Shown here: positions 42,071 to 52,681 of the stretch, one piece after another
Layout: every line of letters begins with the position of its first letter
Numbering within the stretch: the first letter of the stretch is position 1
Source of the DNA: Lachnospiraceae bacterium
Lineage (GTDB): Bacteria; Bacillota; Clostridia; Lachnospirales; Anaerotignaceae
Length of the DNA stretch: 64,000 nucleotides
Reading direction: 5' to 3'
Assembly: GCA_910576545.1 (NCBI GenBank)
Contig: CAJTKM010000004.1
Span: 1 to 64,000, forward strand
Translations under genes and position numbers: made by a program
The notes under the pieces: model-generated
What the model was told of the DNA's origin: nothing
Seen by the model: only the letters and a program-made list of their open reading frames with translations
The model's database searches: none

Positions 42071-42679
42071 TTAGTTTCCTTTCTGCAAGCCCTTTGCCAC
42101 CAGCTCCGCCGCTTTCGGCAGGAGTATCCATTCTGCCTGTTCCATTACTCTCCGCTGGAGAATTTCCGGCGTATCGCCCTCCAGAACCTCCACAGCTTTC
42201 TGTAACAGTATCTCCCCGCCATCAGGGATTTCATTCACATAATGCACCGTTGCTCCGGTGATTTTCACGCCATATTCCAATGCCGCTTCATGCACATGCA
42301 GCCCATAGTAACCCTTTCCGCAGAAAGATGGAATCAGCGCGGGATGTACGTTGATGATCCGTTTCGGATAAGCCGAAGTAAAATTTTCGCTCAGAATGGA
42401 CATAAATCCAGCCAGAACAATCATTTCTACGCCGTTTTCCCGCAGAATCTCTTTCATTTTTTCCTCATACGCAAGCTGGCTGGGGAAATCCTTCCTCTTT
42501 ACCACAGCAGAGGGAATCCCGTTTTCCGCCGCACGGGTCAGGGCGTATGCCGTTTCATTGCTGGCAAGCACAAGCGTGATTTCCCCGCTGGGCATTTCCC
42601 CACGCTCTGCCGCATCAATCAGCGCCTGCAAATTCGTGCCGCCGCCGGAAACAAACACCGCTATTTTTGTTTTCAGCAT
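42071..42679 (-). CDS. purN: Phosphoribosylglycinamide formyltransferase
   Basis: This is a 202-residue GAR transformylase using 10-formyl-THF (step 3). Visible motifs are [14 protein letters not shown] at the start, the catalytic [46 protein letters not shown] with the Asn, His and Asp of the active site. Length is typical (about 190-210). It overlaps purM by 7 bp, and purO follows immediately, so it is translated as part of the purine operon. Confidence 0.94.
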   Translation of the reverse strand: MLKTKIAVFVSGGGTNLQALIDAAERGEMPSGEITLVLASNETAYALTRAAENGIPSAVVKRKDFPSQLAYEEKMKEILRENGVEMIVLAGFMSILSENFTSAYPKRIINVHPALIPSFCGKGYYGLHVHEAALEYGVKITGATVHYVNEIPDGGEILLQKAVEVLEGDTPEILQRRVMEQAEWILLPKAAELVAKGLQKGN

Positions 42680-43710
42680 AAAACCACGCCTTCCTCGGAA
42701 GGGATGATTTCGCCCATGATGTACGCGTCTTCGCCATTCGCCTTAAGGATTTCCAGAGCCTTATCTGCATCCTCCTTTGCAACCACAACACTCATGCCGA
42801 CGCCCATATTAAAGGTATTGAACATATCTCTTTCGGGAATGTTCCCTTTTTCCGCAATCATGCTGAATACAGGAGGAATCCGCAGAGAATCCTTCGCAAT
42901 TTTCGCGCCAAAGCCCTTCGGAATGCTTCTGGGGATATTTTCGTAAAAGCCGCCGCCTGTGATATGGGAAACCGCTTTTACCTTCACCTGCTCAAACAGT
43001 GCAAGCATCGGCTTTACATAAATCTTTGTCGGCGCAAGCAGGGTTTCCCCGAGGGATTTCCCGCCCAGCTCCGCAAGGGGCGTTTTCATATCGGCATGCT
43101 CCACATCGAACACCCGCCGCACCAGAGAAAAGCCGTTGGAATGCACGCCGCTGGAAGGCAGCGCGATTACAACATCTCCTGCCTGTATCGTCTTGTTGTC
43201 CAGAATTTTATCTTTATCCACAACGCCTACGGCAAAGCCCGCAAGGTCATATTCATCTTCCGGATAAAAGCCGGGCATCTCCGCCGTTTCCCCGCCGATG
43301 AGCGCCGCGCCGGACTGCACGCAGCCCTCTGCCACGCCAGAAACGATAGCCGCAACTTTTTCCGGGAAGTTTTTGCCCACAGCAATATAATCGAGGAAGA
43401 ACAAGGGCTTTGCACCGCAGCAGATAATATCGTTCACACACATCGCCACGCAGTCAATGCCTACGGTATCATGCTTGTCCATCAGAAAAGCCAGCTTCAG
43501 TTTTGTTCCCACGCCGTCAGTACCGCTGACCAGAACAGGCTTTGTAATTCCTGTCATATCCAGTTCAAACAGGCCGCCGAACCCGCCAATATCGCCCACA
43601 GCCCCCGCTGTCAGCGTCTTTGCGATATGTTTTTTCATCAGTTCTACCGCCTGATAGCCCGCAGTAATGTCTACGCCCGCGGCTTTATAGCTTTCACTCT
43701 GGCTTTTCAT
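42673..43710 (-). CDS. purM: Phosphoribosylformylglycinamidine cyclo-ligase (AIR synthetase)
   Basis: This is a 345-residue AIR synthetase converting FGAM to AIR with ATP (step 5). It starts with [20 protein letters not shown], and has the signature [59 protein letters not shown] and [21 protein letters not shown]. The length matches the family. Its ATG overlaps the purF stop by 4 bp (ATGA). It lies in the order purF-purM-purN usual for Firmicutes. Confidence 0.95.
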   Translation of the reverse strand: MKSQSESYKAAGVDITAGYQAVELMKKHIAKTLTAGAVGDIGGFGGLFELDMTGITKPVLVSGTDGVGTKLKLAFLMDKHDTVGIDCVAMCVNDIICCGAKPLFFLDYIAVGKNFPEKVAAIVSGVAEGCVQSGAALIGGETAEMPGFYPEDEYDLAGFAVGVVDKDKILDNKTIQAGDVVIALPSSGVHSNGFSLVRRVFDVEHADMKTPLAELGGKSLGETLLAPTKIYVKPMLALFEQVKVKAVSHITGGGFYENIPRSIPKGFGAKIAKDSLRIPPVFSMIAEKGNIPERDMFNTFNMGVGMSVVVAKEDADKALEILKANGEDAYIMGEIIPSEEGVVLC

Positions 43711-45146
43711 TTCTTATCTCCTCTCTCACTCAGCTTGCGCTCAAATTTATTTTTATCCGTACAGGAAGGGATTTCCGTGGGATAATTGCCGTCAAAGCAC
43801 GCAGAGCAGTACCCACAGCCCCGCGGCACACCAATCAGCATTCCCAGATGGTCAAGGTTCAAATATCCAAGGCTGTCCGCGCCGATGATACGGCAGATTT
43901 CGTCCATTGTATGGTTCACAGCAATCAGATTTTCGCGGGAATCCACATCCGTCCCATAGTAGCAGGGATACAGGAACGGAGGCGCAGAAGAACGCATATG
44001 CACCTCTGTTGCTCCTGCTTCACGCAGAAGTTTTACAATTCTTGCGGATGTTGTGCCTCTTACGATGGAATCGTCCACCAGCACCACGCGTTTGCCTTTT
44101 ACTGTTTCAGAAACCGCATTCAGCTTAATGCGTACTTTATCTTCACGCACCTTCTGCCCCGGGGCAATAAACGTACGTCCAATATACTTATTTTTGATAA
44201 AGCCTATTCCGTAAGGGATTCCCGATTGTCTGGAATAGCCGATTGCCGCATCCAGCCCAGAATCAGGTACGCCAATGACAACATCCGCCGGAGCAGGATG
44301 TTCCATGGCAAGACAAGCCCCTGCCGTTACTCTTGCACGGTGTACGCTGATGCCGTCCACAACGGAGTCGGGTCTTGAAAAATAGATATGCTCAAAAATA
44401 CAAAGATGTTTCGGTGTTTCACCGACATGGTCTGTAATCGTGCGGATTTCACTGCCGTCAAATACAACAATTTCGCCCGGCTCTACGTCCCGTACAAATT
44501 TTGCGCCTACCGCATCCAGCGCACAGGTTTCGGAAGCAATGATATAAGTGCCGTCGTCTGTCACACCGTAGCAAAGCGGATGGAAACCATGCGGATCTCT
44601 TACCGCAATCATTTTCGATGTGGACATTACGATAAAGGAGTACGCCCCTTTGATTCTGTTCATCGCACGGTTGATCGCTTCCTCGATGGAAGGGGCTTTC
44701 AGCCGTTCTTTTGTAATAATATAGGAAATAACCTCTGTATCGCTTGTGGTATGAAAAATAGAGCCTTCCAGTTCCAGCTCCTGCCGCAGCTCAAAGGAAT
44801 TTACCAAATTACCGTTATGCGACAGTGCCAGCCTGCCCTTGATATGGTTAACTACAATAGGTTGTGCGTTCAGCCTGTCCCCTGTTCCTGTCGTACCATA
44901 GCGGGTATGGCCCAGCGCCATATTCCCCTCGCCAAGCTCCGCCATAATCTCCGGCGTAAATACATCGTTTACCAGGCCGTTATCCTTATGGTAATGGAAC
45001 AGCCCATCATCATTGACTACAATGCCGCAGCTTTCCTGCCCTCTGTGCTGCAAAGCGAATAGGCCGTAATAAGTTGTTGCCGCCACAGCAGCTTTGCCTT
45101 TCCCATAAACGCCAAATACGCCGCATTCTTCATGAAGTTTGTTCAT
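43707..45146 (-). CDS. purF: Amidophosphoribosyltransferase
   Basis: This enzyme commits PRPP to purine synthesis by transferring ammonia from glutamine. The 479-residue form starts [15 protein letters not shown], with the nucleophile Cys exposed after propeptide removal (EECGVFG). The PRPP-binding motif is [17 protein letters not shown], and cysteines in PCYYGTDV and [13 protein letters not shown] fit the 4Fe-4S cluster of Bacillus-type PurF. The start at 45146 is preferred over an in-frame ATG at 45302, whose extra 52 residues have no counterpart in the family. An AGAGG site precedes it. The enzyme is expected to be feedback-inhibited by purine nucleotides. Confidence 0.94.
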   Translation of the reverse strand: MNKLHEECGVFGVYGKGKAAVAATTYYGLFALQHRGQESCGIVVNDDGLFHYHKDNGLVNDVFTPEIMAELGEGNMALGHTRYGTTGTGDRLNAQPIVVNHIKGRLALSHNGNLVNSFELRQELELEGSIFHTTSDTEVISYIITKERLKAPSIEEAINRAMNRIKGAYSFIVMSTSKMIAVRDPHGFHPLCYGVTDDGTYIIASETCALDAVGAKFVRDVEPGEIVVFDGSEIRTITDHVGETPKHLCIFEHIYFSRPDSVVDGISVHRARVTAGACLAMEHPAPADVVIGVPDSGLDAAIGYSRQSGIPYGIGFIKNKYIGRTFIAPGQKVREDKVRIKLNAVSETVKGKRVVLVDDSIVRGTTSARIVKLLREAGATEVHMRSSAPPFLYPCYYGTDVDSRENLIAVNHTMDEICRIIGADSLGYLNLDHLGMLIGVPRGCGYCSACFDGNYPTEIPSCTDKNKFERKLSERGDKK

Positions 45147-45484
45147 TTTCGCACCTCTCTGCATGATTTTCCACTTACTTTTATAATCTTCTGTATTTTT
45201 TATTCCCTGAATTAAGGGCTGTTTGAATACTTCTCTCCGCCCTGCTTTCTGTCTGTTCCTATGGTTCAGAACCGGCAGACGCATAAAATTGATTCCCTTC
45301 AAAGCATTTCCCTGAATACAGCCGATATACAGGGAATATTCCGTAGCCTGCCATTCTCTCTTTACCGCTGCAAAGCCAGCCGCTTGTATGCGGCAGGAAT
45401 CTGTTGCTGAGCCGCTCTGTCCTCTGTACTTCTCAGCCGATTTCCAAAGCTTTTGAGGGATTGGCTCTGCGGGAAATATAAAAC
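45147..45484. other. Intercistronic region between purE and purF
   Basis: This 338-bp gap inside the purine operon has no supported gene; an in-frame extension of purF into it is not supported. It holds several weak hairpins, among them CCCTGTATA...TTCAGGG near 45311-45337. No promoter with both -35 and -10 was recognised. Confidence 0.4.
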
Positions 45485-45979
45485 TTATTTTCTGTATTTT
45501 TCTTCAAGCTGCCGGTTTTTTTCCAGCACCTTAGCCGCCGCTTCAGCTCTTGCCGCATTCAGCTTTTCCGCAAGTGCAGCATCCTCCACAGCCAGAATCT
45601 GTATCGCCAGCAGGGCGGCATTTTCCGCTCCGTCAATGGCTACCGTTGCCACAGGCATTCCCCCTGGCATCTGCACAGTCGAAAGCAGTGCATCCAGCCC
45701 GTCCAGCGTGGAAGATTTGATAGGGATTCCAATGACAGGCAGTGTCGTGTTTGCAGCCATTGCACCCGCGAGATGCGCCGCCTTTCCTGCTGCCGCGATA
45801 ACTGCGCCAAAGCCCTTCTCCCTTGCGCCAAGCGCAAACGCGCGCGCCTCCTCCGGTGTGCGGTGAGCAGAATAGACATGCGCCTCAAACGATACGCCAA
45901 ATTTTTCCAGCGTTGCCATTGCCTTTTCCACTACGGGCAAGTCACTGTCGCTGCCCATAACGATAGCTATTTTCTTCAT
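45485..45979 (-). CDS. purE: N5-carboxyaminoimidazole ribonucleotide mutase / AIR carboxylase PurE
   Basis: This is a 164-residue PurE. Motifs: [14 protein letters not shown] at the N-terminus, [12 protein letters not shown] (catalytic His in the SAHR motif), [18 protein letters not shown] and the core [32 protein letters not shown]. No purK is found in the window, so either PurK lies elsewhere or this is a class II PurE; the sequence does not decide. It is the first gene of the purine operon. An AGGAGG site lies at the usual distance before the ATG at 45979, just after the leader hairpin. Confidence 0.93.
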   Translation of the reverse strand: MKKIAIVMGSDSDLPVVEKAMATLEKFGVSFEAHVYSAHRTPEEARAFALGAREKGFGAVIAAAGKAAHLAGAMAANTTLPVIGIPIKSSTLDGLDALLSTVQMPGGMPVATVAIDGAENAALLAIQILAVEDAALAEKLNAARAEAAAKVLEKNRQLEEKYRK

Positions 45980-46194
45980 GGATAACCTCCTGCAAAAATA
46001 TAAGAATAACATTGATGAGCGGATAGCCGAAACGTAAAAAGGGTAGTCCTATTTCCGAAACGGAAACCGGACTGCCCAGACTTCGGCAAAAGCAGCCGCG
46101 TTCCGAAAAGCGTTCCAGACGGGCCGTACGCGGAAAGCTTCCGGGGCATACCAGACACGCCGCCTCCCCTCCGCGGAAAACCTCTCAAATTGAC
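45980..46194 (-). promoter_or_regulatory. Structured purE leader, riboswitch-like, class unassigned
   Basis: From the predicted start near 46194 to the purE ATG is about 215 nt. It carries an array of hairpins (for example a CGGC/GCCG stem closing TGCTTTT) and an intrinsic terminator at 46036-46077. A stretch GGCTGC (about 46101) can pair with the 5' arm of the terminator (GCAG-T-CC), giving mutually exclusive folds. CTGGGCA sits in the 5' arm, as in ZTP riboswitches, but the ZTP P2 hairpin is missing. Confidence 0.55.
46036..46077 (-). terminator. Intrinsic terminator inside the purE leader
   Basis: On the minus strand GGGCAGTCC (46069-46077) pairs with GGACTACCC (46041-46049) with one mismatch; an inner stem TTTCCG-AAA-CGGAAA extends it. 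TTTTTAC follows. It lies 57 bp before the purE start codon and so acts as an attenuator. Confidence 0.8.
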
Positions 46195-46200
46195 AGTTTC

Positions 46201-46230
46201 AGTCTAACACATGGCTTTCCCGCTTGTCAA
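46201..46230 (-). promoter_or_regulatory. Sigma-A promoter of the purine operon
   Basis: On the minus strand TTGACA (46225-46230), 18-bp spacer, TAGACT (46201-46206). Confidence 0.8.
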
Positions 46231-46263
46231 TGAAGGGGCAAAAAATTTCTCATAAAAGAAAGC

Positions 46264-46292
46264 TTGACACGCCTAAATCCATATGATATACT
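46264..46292 (+). promoter_or_regulatory. Sigma-A promoter of the pyrimidine operon
   Basis: TTGACA at 46264-46269, 17-bp spacer, TATACT at 46287-46292. The transcript would begin near 46299, about 54 nt before the start of pyrC, too short for a PyrR attenuator. Confidence 0.85.
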
Positions 46293-46352
46293 ACTGACAA
46301 TTTGTAAAGAAATACATTTATTCTTCATTCCAGGCGAGAGGAGCCAAAAACT

Positions 46353-47621
46353 TTGAAGTACATTTTATCCAATGCAAATGTGTTTATCTGCGGTCAATTT
46401 GTAAAAACCAACGTATTTGTCGAAAACGGCAGAATTTCCGAAATTTCTTCCCGCCCTTTTTCTCCAAAGGACAGCGGCAGTATCTTTGATTTATCCGGTC
46501 AGTATCTGTTTCCTGGTTTCATTGATGTTCATGTACATCTGAGAGAACCGGGATTTTTTTATAAGGAGAGCATCAAAAGCGGCACAGATTCCGCCGCAAA
46601 AGGTGGCTATATTGCTGTCTGCCCCATGCCGAACCTGAATCCCGTACCGGATTGTGCCGAAAATCTTGCCGCTCAGCTTGACGCAATTCGTCAGAATGCC
46701 TGTATACAGGTCGTTCCCTACGGCGCGGTCACGATTGGCGAAAACGGGCAGGAGCTTGCGGCTTATGAAGAAATTGCCAGTGATGTCTGCGGTTTTTCCG
46801 ATGATGGACGCGGTGTACAAAGTGACGAAAAGATGCGTCAGGCAATGCAAAAAATCAGCAAAACAGGCAAAATTCTTGCCGCACACTGCGAGGACAATTC
46901 CCTGCTGAACGGCGGCTATATCCACGCCGGAGAATATGCCGCGCGTCACGGGCATAAAGGCATCTGCTCGGAAAGCGAATGGAAGCAGATAGAACGGGAT
47001 TTGAAGCTTGCAGAGGAAACAGGCTGCAAATACCATGTCTGTCATATCTCTACAAAAGAAAGTGTCGCGCTGATTCGGCAGGCAAAAGCGAAGGGGCTGG
47101 ATGTGACCTGCGAAACCGCTCCGCATTACCTGACCATGAACGACAGTATGCTGCAAGAGGACGGACGTTTCAAGATGAACCCGCCCATCCGCGCCGAAGA
47201 AGACAGGCAGGCATTGCTTGCCGGACTTCTGGACGGCACCATAGACATGATTGCCACAGACCATGCGCCCCACTCCGCTGAGGAAAAAAGCAGGGGGCTT
47301 TCCGGCAGCATGATGGGCGTGGTCGGGCTGGAAACGGCGTTCCCTGTGCTGTATACAGAACTGGTTAAAAGCGGCACACTTTCACTGGAGCAGCTGATTG
47401 CGCTTATGCATACCAATCCGCGTGAACGCTTCGGCATAGGCACCCCCCTGGGGGAGGGAGAGCCTGCAAGCTTTACCGTATATGATTTGGACGAAGCGTA
47501 TACCATCGATCCTGAAACTTTCCTTACAAAAGGACGAGCAACACCATTCGCAGGCAAAGAAGTTTTCGGCCGATGTGTTCTGACAATGTATCAGGGCAAT
47601 ATCGTCTGGAAAAAGAATTAG
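46353..47621 (+). CDS. pyrC: Dihydroorotase
   Basis: This is a 422-residue type I dihydroorotase, which closes N-carbamoyl-aspartate to dihydroorotate. Zinc-ligand motifs are GFIDVHVHLREPG (about residues 55-67), the region AAHCEDNSL (about 173), CHISTKESV (about 227) and ATDHAPHSAEEK (about 300). It starts with TTG (46353); the GAGGAG site lies 8 nt upstream, and the preceding promoter fits this position. Gene order pyrC-carB at the head of the operon differs from the Bacillus pyr operon. It is followed by carB after about 107 bp of repeat-like sequence. Confidence 0.94.
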   Translation: MKYILSNANVFICGQFVKTNVFVENGRISEISSRPFSPKDSGSIFDLSGQYLFPGFIDVHVHLREPGFFYKESIKSGTDSAAKGGYIAVCPMPNLNPVPDCAENLAAQLDAIRQNACIQVVPYGAVTIGENGQELAAYEEIASDVCGFSDDGRGVQSDEKMRQAMQKISKTGKILAAHCEDNSLLNGGYIHAGEYAARHGHKGICSESEWKQIERDLKLAEETGCKYHVCHISTKESVALIRQAKAKGLDVTCETAPHYLTMNDSMLQEDGRFKMNPPIRAEEDRQALLAGLLDGTIDMIATDHAPHSAEEKSRGLSGSMMGVVGLETAFPVLYTELVKSGTLSLEQLIALMHTNPRERFGIGTPLGEGEPASFTVYDLDEAYTIDPETFLTKGRATPFAGKEVFGRCVLTMYQGNIVWKKN

Positions 47622-47624
47622 ACC

Positions 47625-47668
47625 CCCGGGGCGCTGCCCCAATCCCTTGCGGGGTGCAGAACGGCGTC
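47625..47668. repeat. GC-rich intergenic repeat after pyrC
   Basis: GGGGCGCTGCCCC forms a hairpin, followed by CCTTGCGGGG. The same GCCCCAA-CCC-tract pattern is found at 60305-60330. It lies between pyrC and carB inside the operon. Confidence 0.5.
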
Positions 47669-47728
47669 CCACAATCTTCACACAGCAATACCTGTAGTTT
47701 TTATATATTTTAAGGAGGAAAAAAGATT

Positions 47729-50700
47729 ATGCCAAAGAGAACAGACCTGAAAAAAATTCTGATTATCGGCTCCGGCCCCATTGTAATCGGGCAGGCCGCA
47801 GAATTTGACTACGCAGGCACACAGGCGTGCCTTGCACTGAAAGAAGAAGGTTACCAGGTGGTACTGGTTAATTCCAACCCCGCTACCATCATGACCGATA
47901 CAACCATCGCCGATAAGGTTTACATGGAACCGCTTACATTGGAATACATCGCAAGAATCCTCCGCTATGAACGCCCTGACGCTATCGTCCCGGGCATCGG
48001 CGGGCAGACAGGTCTGAACCTTGCCATGCAGCTGGAAAAGAAAGGCATACTGCACGAATGTCAGGTAGAGCTGCTGGGTACAAGCTGCGAAAGCATCGAG
48101 CGCGCCGAGGACAGAGAGCTGTTCAAAGAACTCTGCCAGAGCATTGGCGAGCCCGTTATCCCTTCTGAAATCACATACTCCGTAGAAGAAGCCATCAAGG
48201 CGGCAAATGAAATCGGCTATCCCGTTGTACTGCGCCCGGCATTCACACTCGGCGGCACAGGCGGCGGCTTTGCGGAAAACGAACGTGAACTGGTGGATAT
48301 CATGAAAAACGCCCTCAAGCTCTCTCCCGTACATCAGGTATTGGTAGAAAAGAGCGTTAAAGGCTATAAGGAAATCGAATTTGAAGTCATGCGCGATGCA
48401 ACCGACCACGCCATTACCATCTGCGGTATGGAAAACGTTGACCCCGTTGGCGTACATACCGGCGATTCTATCGTTGTGGCGCCAATCCTGACACTGAACG
48501 ACCATGATTTCAATATGCTGCGGGACAGCGCGCTGAAAATCATTCGCGCACTGAAAATTGAAGGCGGCTGCAATGTGCAGTTCGCGCTTGACCCTGATTC
48601 CTCCCAGTATTATCTGATTGAGGTCAACCCGCGTGTTTCCCGTTCCTCCGCGCTTGCTTCCAAAGCCAGCGGTTACCCTATCGCCCGCGTTACGGCAAAA
48701 ATTGCTGTCGGCATGACGCTGGACGAAATCAAAATTTCTGAATCCACCGCTAATTTTGAACCGGCTCTGGATTATATTGTAGCAAAAATGCCCCGCTTCC
48801 CCTTCGATAAATTTGCGTCCGCCGCAAATACGCTCGGTACACAGATGAAAGCAACAGGCGAAGTTATGGGCATCGGACGCACACTGGAGGAATGCCTGCT
48901 GAAATCCATCCGCTCTCTGGAAATTGGCGTCTGCCACCTGTACATGGCGAAATTCGACCATACGCCCAGCGAAGAACTGCTGGAGTATATCTCCCGCAGC
49001 CCGGACGACAGAATCTATGCCATTGCGCAGCTCATCCGCAACGGCGTTTCTTTGGACGATATTTTCGAGGCAACAAAAATCACAAAATATTTCCTCGAGG
49101 TTATGAAAAACATTGTGGATTATGAAACCGTACTTTCTCAGAATGTCGGGAACAGGGAAATCTTGAAAACCGCTAAAAAAACGGGCTTCTCCGACCAGAT
49201 TATCGCGAAACTCTGGAACTGGAAAGAAGTGGATGTGTTCCAGCTGCGGCGTGACATGCAGCTGTTCCCTGTATACAAAATGATTGAAACAAGCGGCTGC
49301 GGCGGATATATCCCCTACTTCTACTCTACTTATGGGGAAGGGAACGAATCTAAAATCAGCAATAAAAAGAAAATCATTGTACTCGGTTCCGGCCCTATCC
49401 GTATCGGTCAGGGCGTGGAATTTGACTACTCCACCGTACACGCTGTTACAACAATCAAGGAATTCGGCTATGAATCCATCATCATAAACAACAACCCCGA
49501 AACCGTTTCCACGGACTATACCACAAGCGACAAACTGTATTTCGAGCCGCTAACTGTGGAAGACGTTATGAATGTTGTAGAAATAGAGCAGCCAATCGGC
49601 GTGATTGCTTCTTTGGGCGGACAGACCGCAATCAACCTTGCAGAGCCTTTGATGGAGCGCGGCGTTAAAATCATCGGGACAGACGTTGCGGCAATCGAAA
49701 AAGCCGAAAACCGCGATGCGTTCGAGCATATTATGGAAAAACTGGATATCCCTCAGCCCAAAGGCCGCGCTGTTACGAATATTGAGGACGGCGTAAAGGC
49801 GGCAAATGAGATTGGCTATCCCGTACTGGTGCGCCCTTCCTATGTACTGGGCGGTCGTGCAATGCAGATTGTCGCGAACGAGGACGCACTCCGCACATAT
49901 CTGAAAAGCGCGGTAGCCATTAACGAGGACCAGCCTGTACTGGTAGACAAATATATCCAGGGCAAGGAGCTGGAGGTGGACGCAGTCTGTGACGGAAACG
50001 ACGTATTCGTGCCCGGCATCATGGAACACGTTGAACGGACAGGTATCCATTCCGGCGACTCCATCAGCGTATACCCGACATTCAGTGTATCCGCCAAAGC
50101 AAAAGGGAAAATTCTTGAATACACCAAAAAGCTGGGACTTGGTATCGGTATTAACGGCCTGTTCAATATCCAGTTTATTGTGGACAAGCAGGATAATGTT
50201 TATGTTATCGAGGTAAACCCCCGTTCCTCCCGTACTGTTCCCTTCCTTTCGAAGGCGACCGGCTACTCCCTTGCGGATATTGCAACACTGGTCATCCTTG
50301 GCAAGAGTTTGAAAGAACAGGGCATATTCGGGCTGTATCCCGATGAAAAAAAGAGATGGTATGTTAAAGTGCCTGCTTTCTCCTTCTCTAAGCTGCACGG
50401 CATGGATACCTACCTTTCCCCTGAAATGAAATCCACGGGGGAGGCTATCGGTTATGACAACAAGCTGAACCGCGCACTCTATAAGGCTTTGCAGGCATCC
50501 GGCATGAATATACAGAATTATGGTACTGTGCTTGCGACTATCGCGGATAAAGATAAGGAGGAAGCCCTGCCGCTAATCCGGCGGTTCTACGAACTCGGCT
50601 TCAATATTGAAGCAACAAAAGGTACAGCGGATTTCCTGAAAGAACATGGCATCCGCACCCGGGTGAAGAAAAAACTTTCCGAAGGCAGCGAAGAAATTGT

Positions 50701-50902
50701 GGAATCCATCCGTCAGGGATATGTCAGCTATGTTATCAATACAAGAGATATCAATTCCACAGAAGGCATGAGCGACGGGCAGGATATCCGCCAGTGCGCT
50801 GTGGAAAATAACATCACTGTATTCACCGCGCTGGATACTGTCAGCGTACTGCTTGACGTACTGGAAGAAACAACGTTAGCAATATCTACGATTGATGCGT
50901 AA
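47729..50902 (+). CDS. carB: Carbamoyl-phosphate synthase large chain
   Basis: This is a 1057-residue large subunit, normal length, made of two ATP-grasp halves. The first has [57 protein letters not shown] and [18 protein letters not shown]. The second begins [23 protein letters not shown] and has [26 protein letters not shown]-terminal MGS-like allosteric domain follows (about 940-1057). It makes carbamoyl phosphate from ammonia, bicarbonate and two ATP. It normally needs the glutamine amidotransferase subunit CarA, which is absent from this operon and from the window. Confidence 0.96.
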   Translation: MPKRTDLKKILIIGSGPIVIGQAAEFDYAGTQACLALKEEGYQVVLVNSNPATIMTDTTIADKVYMEPLTLEYIARILRYERPDAIVPGIGGQTGLNLAMQLEKKGILHECQVELLGTSCESIERAEDRELFKELCQSIGEPVIPSEITYSVEEAIKAANEIGYPVVLRPAFTLGGTGGGFAENERELVDIMKNALKLSPVHQVLVEKSVKGYKEIEFEVMRDATDHAITICGMENVDPVGVHTGDSIVVAPILTLNDHDFNMLRDSALKIIRALKIEGGCNVQFALDPDSSQYYLIEVNPRVSRSSALASKASGYPIARVTAKIAVGMTLDEIKISESTANFEPALDYIVAKMPRFPFDKFASAANTLGTQMKATGEVMGIGRTLEECLLKSIRSLEIGVCHLYMAKFDHTPSEELLEYISRSPDDRIYAIAQLIRNGVSLDDIFEATKITKYFLEVMKNIVDYETVLSQNVGNREILKTAKKTGFSDQIIAKLWNWKEVDVFQLRRDMQLFPVYKMIETSGCGGYIPYFYSTYGEGNESKISNKKKIIVLGSGPIRIGQGVEFDYSTVHAVTTIKEFGYESIIINNNPETVSTDYTTSDKLYFEPLTVEDVMNVVEIEQPIGVIASLGGQTAINLAEPLMERGVKIIGTDVAAIEKAENRDAFEHIMEKLDIPQPKGRAVTNIEDGVKAANEIGYPVLVRPSYVLGGRAMQIVANEDALRTYLKSAVAINEDQPVLVDKYIQGKELEVDAVCDGNDVFVPGIMEHVERTGIHSGDSISVYPTFSVSAKAKGKILEYTKKLGLGIGINGLFNIQFIVDKQDNVYVIEVNPRSSRTVPFLSKATGYSLADIATLVILGKSLKEQGIFGLYPDEKKRWYVKVPAFSFSKLHGMDTYLSPEMKSTGEAIGYDNKLNRALYKALQASGMNIQNYGTVLATIADKDKEEALPLIRRFYELGFNIEATKGTADFLKEHGIRTRVKKKLSEGSEEIVESIRQGYVSYVINTRDINSTEGMSDGQDIRQCAVENNITVFTALDTVSVLLDVLEETTLAISTIDA

Positions 50903-50937
50903 AGATCCCTCAGGAATTCCACCCCTGACCGGATTTC

Positions 50938-50981
50938 CAAAATCAGAGCAGGCGGAAAATCTCCTTACTGCTCTGGTTTTG
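50938..50981 (+). terminator. Possible internal terminator after carB
   Basis: CAGAGCAG at 50944-50951 pairs with CTGCTCTG at 50968-50975 and is followed by GTTTTG. The U-run is short, so read-through is likely. Confidence 0.5.
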
Positions 50982-51010
50982 CATAAATAAAGCGGGCTTT
51001 CTCGCTTTCA

Positions 51011-51019
51011 TGATAAAAT
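51011..51019 (+). promoter_or_regulatory. Possible internal promoter before pyrK
   Basis: TGATAAAAT is an extended -10-like sequence 20 bp before the pyrK start. No -35 is clear. It may restart transcription after the internal terminator. Confidence 0.35.
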
Positions 51020-51038
51020 AGTCTTTAGGAGGATTTTT

Positions 51039-51773
51039 GTGAAGCAATCTCTTTTCACCATACAAAGCAACGAACAGCTTGCCGAAGGTGTATACAAAAT
51101 GGTTCTGGCGGGAGATACCTCCGCCATTACCGCACCCGGGCAGTTTGTCAATATCCGGCTGAACAGCTTTTTCCTGCGTCGCCCGATTTCCGTATGTGAT
51201 TACGGAAAAAACAGCCTGACAATCATTTACAAAACAGTCGGCAAAGGTACGGAAGCTATGCGCCGCATGAAAGCCCCGCATAAGCTGGACATACTGACCG
51301 GACTTGGCAACGGCTACAATACCGCGCCCAGCGGAGAACGTCCCCTGCTGGTGGGCGGCGGGGCCGGTGTGCCGCCGATGTATGCGCTGGCAAAAAAACT
51401 GCTCGCGGAAGGCAAGCGCCCCATTGTGATCCTCGGTTTCAACCGGAAAGAAGAAATGTTCTATACGGCAGAATTTGAAGCCCTTGGCACGGAAGTCCAT
51501 ATCGCTACCGCAGACGGCAGCTTTGGCACGAAAGGCTTTGTAACCGATGTCGTCACCGCCCTTCCCGATTACACCTATTTTTACGCCTGCGGGCCGGAGC
51601 CTATGCTGAAAGCCCTTTCCGCCTGCACAAAAACAAGCGGACAGCTCAGCTTCGAGGAACGCATGGGTTGCGGCTTCGGCGCGTGCATGGGCTGCTCCTG
51701 CCAGACAAAATACGGCAGCAAGCGCATCTGCAAGGACGGCCCTGTGCTGGAAAAGGAGGAAATCCTATGGTAA
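51039..51773 (+). CDS. pyrK: Dihydroorotate dehydrogenase electron-transfer subunit
   Basis: This is a 244-residue FAD/2Fe-2S protein that passes electrons from PyrD to NAD+. Motifs: the FAD site RRPISVCDYG, GGGAGVPPMYALAKKLLAEGKRPIVILGFN, and the iron-sulfur cysteines in CGFGACMGCSCQTKYGSKRICKDGPV. Together with PyrD this forms the class 1B dihydroorotate dehydrogenase. A GTG start at 51039 with an AGGAGG site is used. The 3' end overlaps pyrD by 7 bp. Confidence 0.94.
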   Translation: MKQSLFTIQSNEQLAEGVYKMVLAGDTSAITAPGQFVNIRLNSFFLRRPISVCDYGKNSLTIIYKTVGKGTEAMRRMKAPHKLDILTGLGNGYNTAPSGERPLLVGGGAGVPPMYALAKKLLAEGKRPIVILGFNRKEEMFYTAEFEALGTEVHIATADGSFGTKGFVTDVVTALPDYTYFYACGPEPMLKALSACTKTSGQLSFEERMGCGFGACMGCSCQTKYGSKRICKDGPVLEKEEILW

Positions 51774-52681
51774 AAACAAGCGTAACCCTCAGCGGCCTGA
51801 CGCTGGAAAATCCCATCATCCCCGCCAGCGGCACATTCGGCTATGGGTATGAATTTGCGGAACTGTATGACATCAACATCCTCGGCTCCTTTTCCTTCAA
51901 GGGAACGACAAAAGAACCCCGTTTCGGCAACCCTACGCCTCGTATCGCGGAATGTCCGGCAGGCATGATTAACTCCGTTGGGCTGCAAAATCCCGGCGTT
52001 GAAAAAGTAATTTCCGAGGAACTGCCCAAACTGGCAAAATGCTTCCATAAGCCTGTCATTGCCAATGTCAGCGGCTTTTCTGTGGACGAATACGCATACA
52101 CCTGTGAAAAGCTGGACAAACAGGAGCAGGTCGGGCTCCTTGAGGTCAATGTCAGCTGTCCGAACGTACATCATGGCGGCATGAGCTTCGGCACAAGCCC
52201 TGAAGCTGTTGCGGAAGTCACAAGAGCCGTTAAGTCTGTCACGAAAAAACCTGTATACATGAAGCTGAGCCCCAATGTAACGGATATTGTATCCATCGCG
52301 AAAGCATGTGAAGAAGCAGGGGCAGATGGCATCAGCCTGATTAACACGCTAATGGGAATGCGAATTGATTTGAAAACAAAACGCCCTGTTATCGCCAATA
52401 AAATGGGCGGCTTTTCCGGCAGCGCGATTTTCCCCGTTGCCCTGCGCATGGTTTACCAGGTTGCGGAGGCTGTGAAAATCCCCATCATGGGCATCGGCGG
52501 CGTTTCCTCAGCAGAAAATGTGATTGAAATGATGCTTGCGGGCGCAACTGCGGTGCAGATTGGCGCGGCAAATCTGGTTGACCCCTTCATCTGCAAAACT
52601 ATTATAGAAGATTTGCCCCGCGTAATGGAAAAATACCATATCAACGACTTAAACGACATTATAGGAGGTGCGCACAAATGA
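51767..52681 (+). CDS. pyrD: Dihydroorotate dehydrogenase catalytic subunit, class 1B
   Basis: This is a 304-residue FMN enzyme that oxidises dihydroorotate to orotate. Motifs: [14 protein letters not shown] near the N-terminus, the catalytic cysteine of class 1B in [19 protein letters not shown], and [20 protein letters not shown] with the phosphate-binding [27 protein letters not shown]. The start at 51767 is set by AAGGAGG and the normal N-terminus; a longer in-frame form inside pyrK is not expected. It overlaps pyrK and pyrF (4 bp), so the three are coupled. Class 1B works with PyrK, which is encoded just upstream. Confidence 0.95.
   Translation: MVKTSVTLSGLTLENPIIPASGTFGYGYEFAELYDINILGSFSFKGTTKEPRFGNPTPRIAECPAGMINSVGLQNPGVEKVISEELPKLAKCFHKPVIANVSGFSVDEYAYTCEKLDKQEQVGLLEVNVSCPNVHHGGMSFGTSPEAVAEVTRAVKSVTKKPVYMKLSPNVTDIVSIAKACEEAGADGISLINTLMGMRIDLKTKRPVIANKMGGFSGSAIFPVALRMVYQVAEAVKIPIMGIGGVSSAENVIEMMLAGATAVQIGAANLVDPFICKTIIEDLPRVMEKYHINDLNDIIGGAHK

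Noticed and set aside
45147-45302. Longer PurF starting at 45302
   Set aside because: The added 52 residues have no counterpart in PurF and the good ribosome site belongs to the start at 45146.
45980-46194. ZTP (pfl) riboswitch
   Set aside because: CTGGGCA in the terminator arm and CCGGAAGC are suggestive, but the P2 hairpin and GACUGGC core are not found, so the class is not assigned.
45980-46194. Purine, PRPP (ykkC) or preQ1 riboswitch
   Set aside because: The conserved core sequences of these classes were looked for and not found.
47678-49441. A 587-codon open frame opposite carB
   Set aside because: Antisense shadow of carB; the translation is rich in Cys, His and Phe, as expected from reversed codons.
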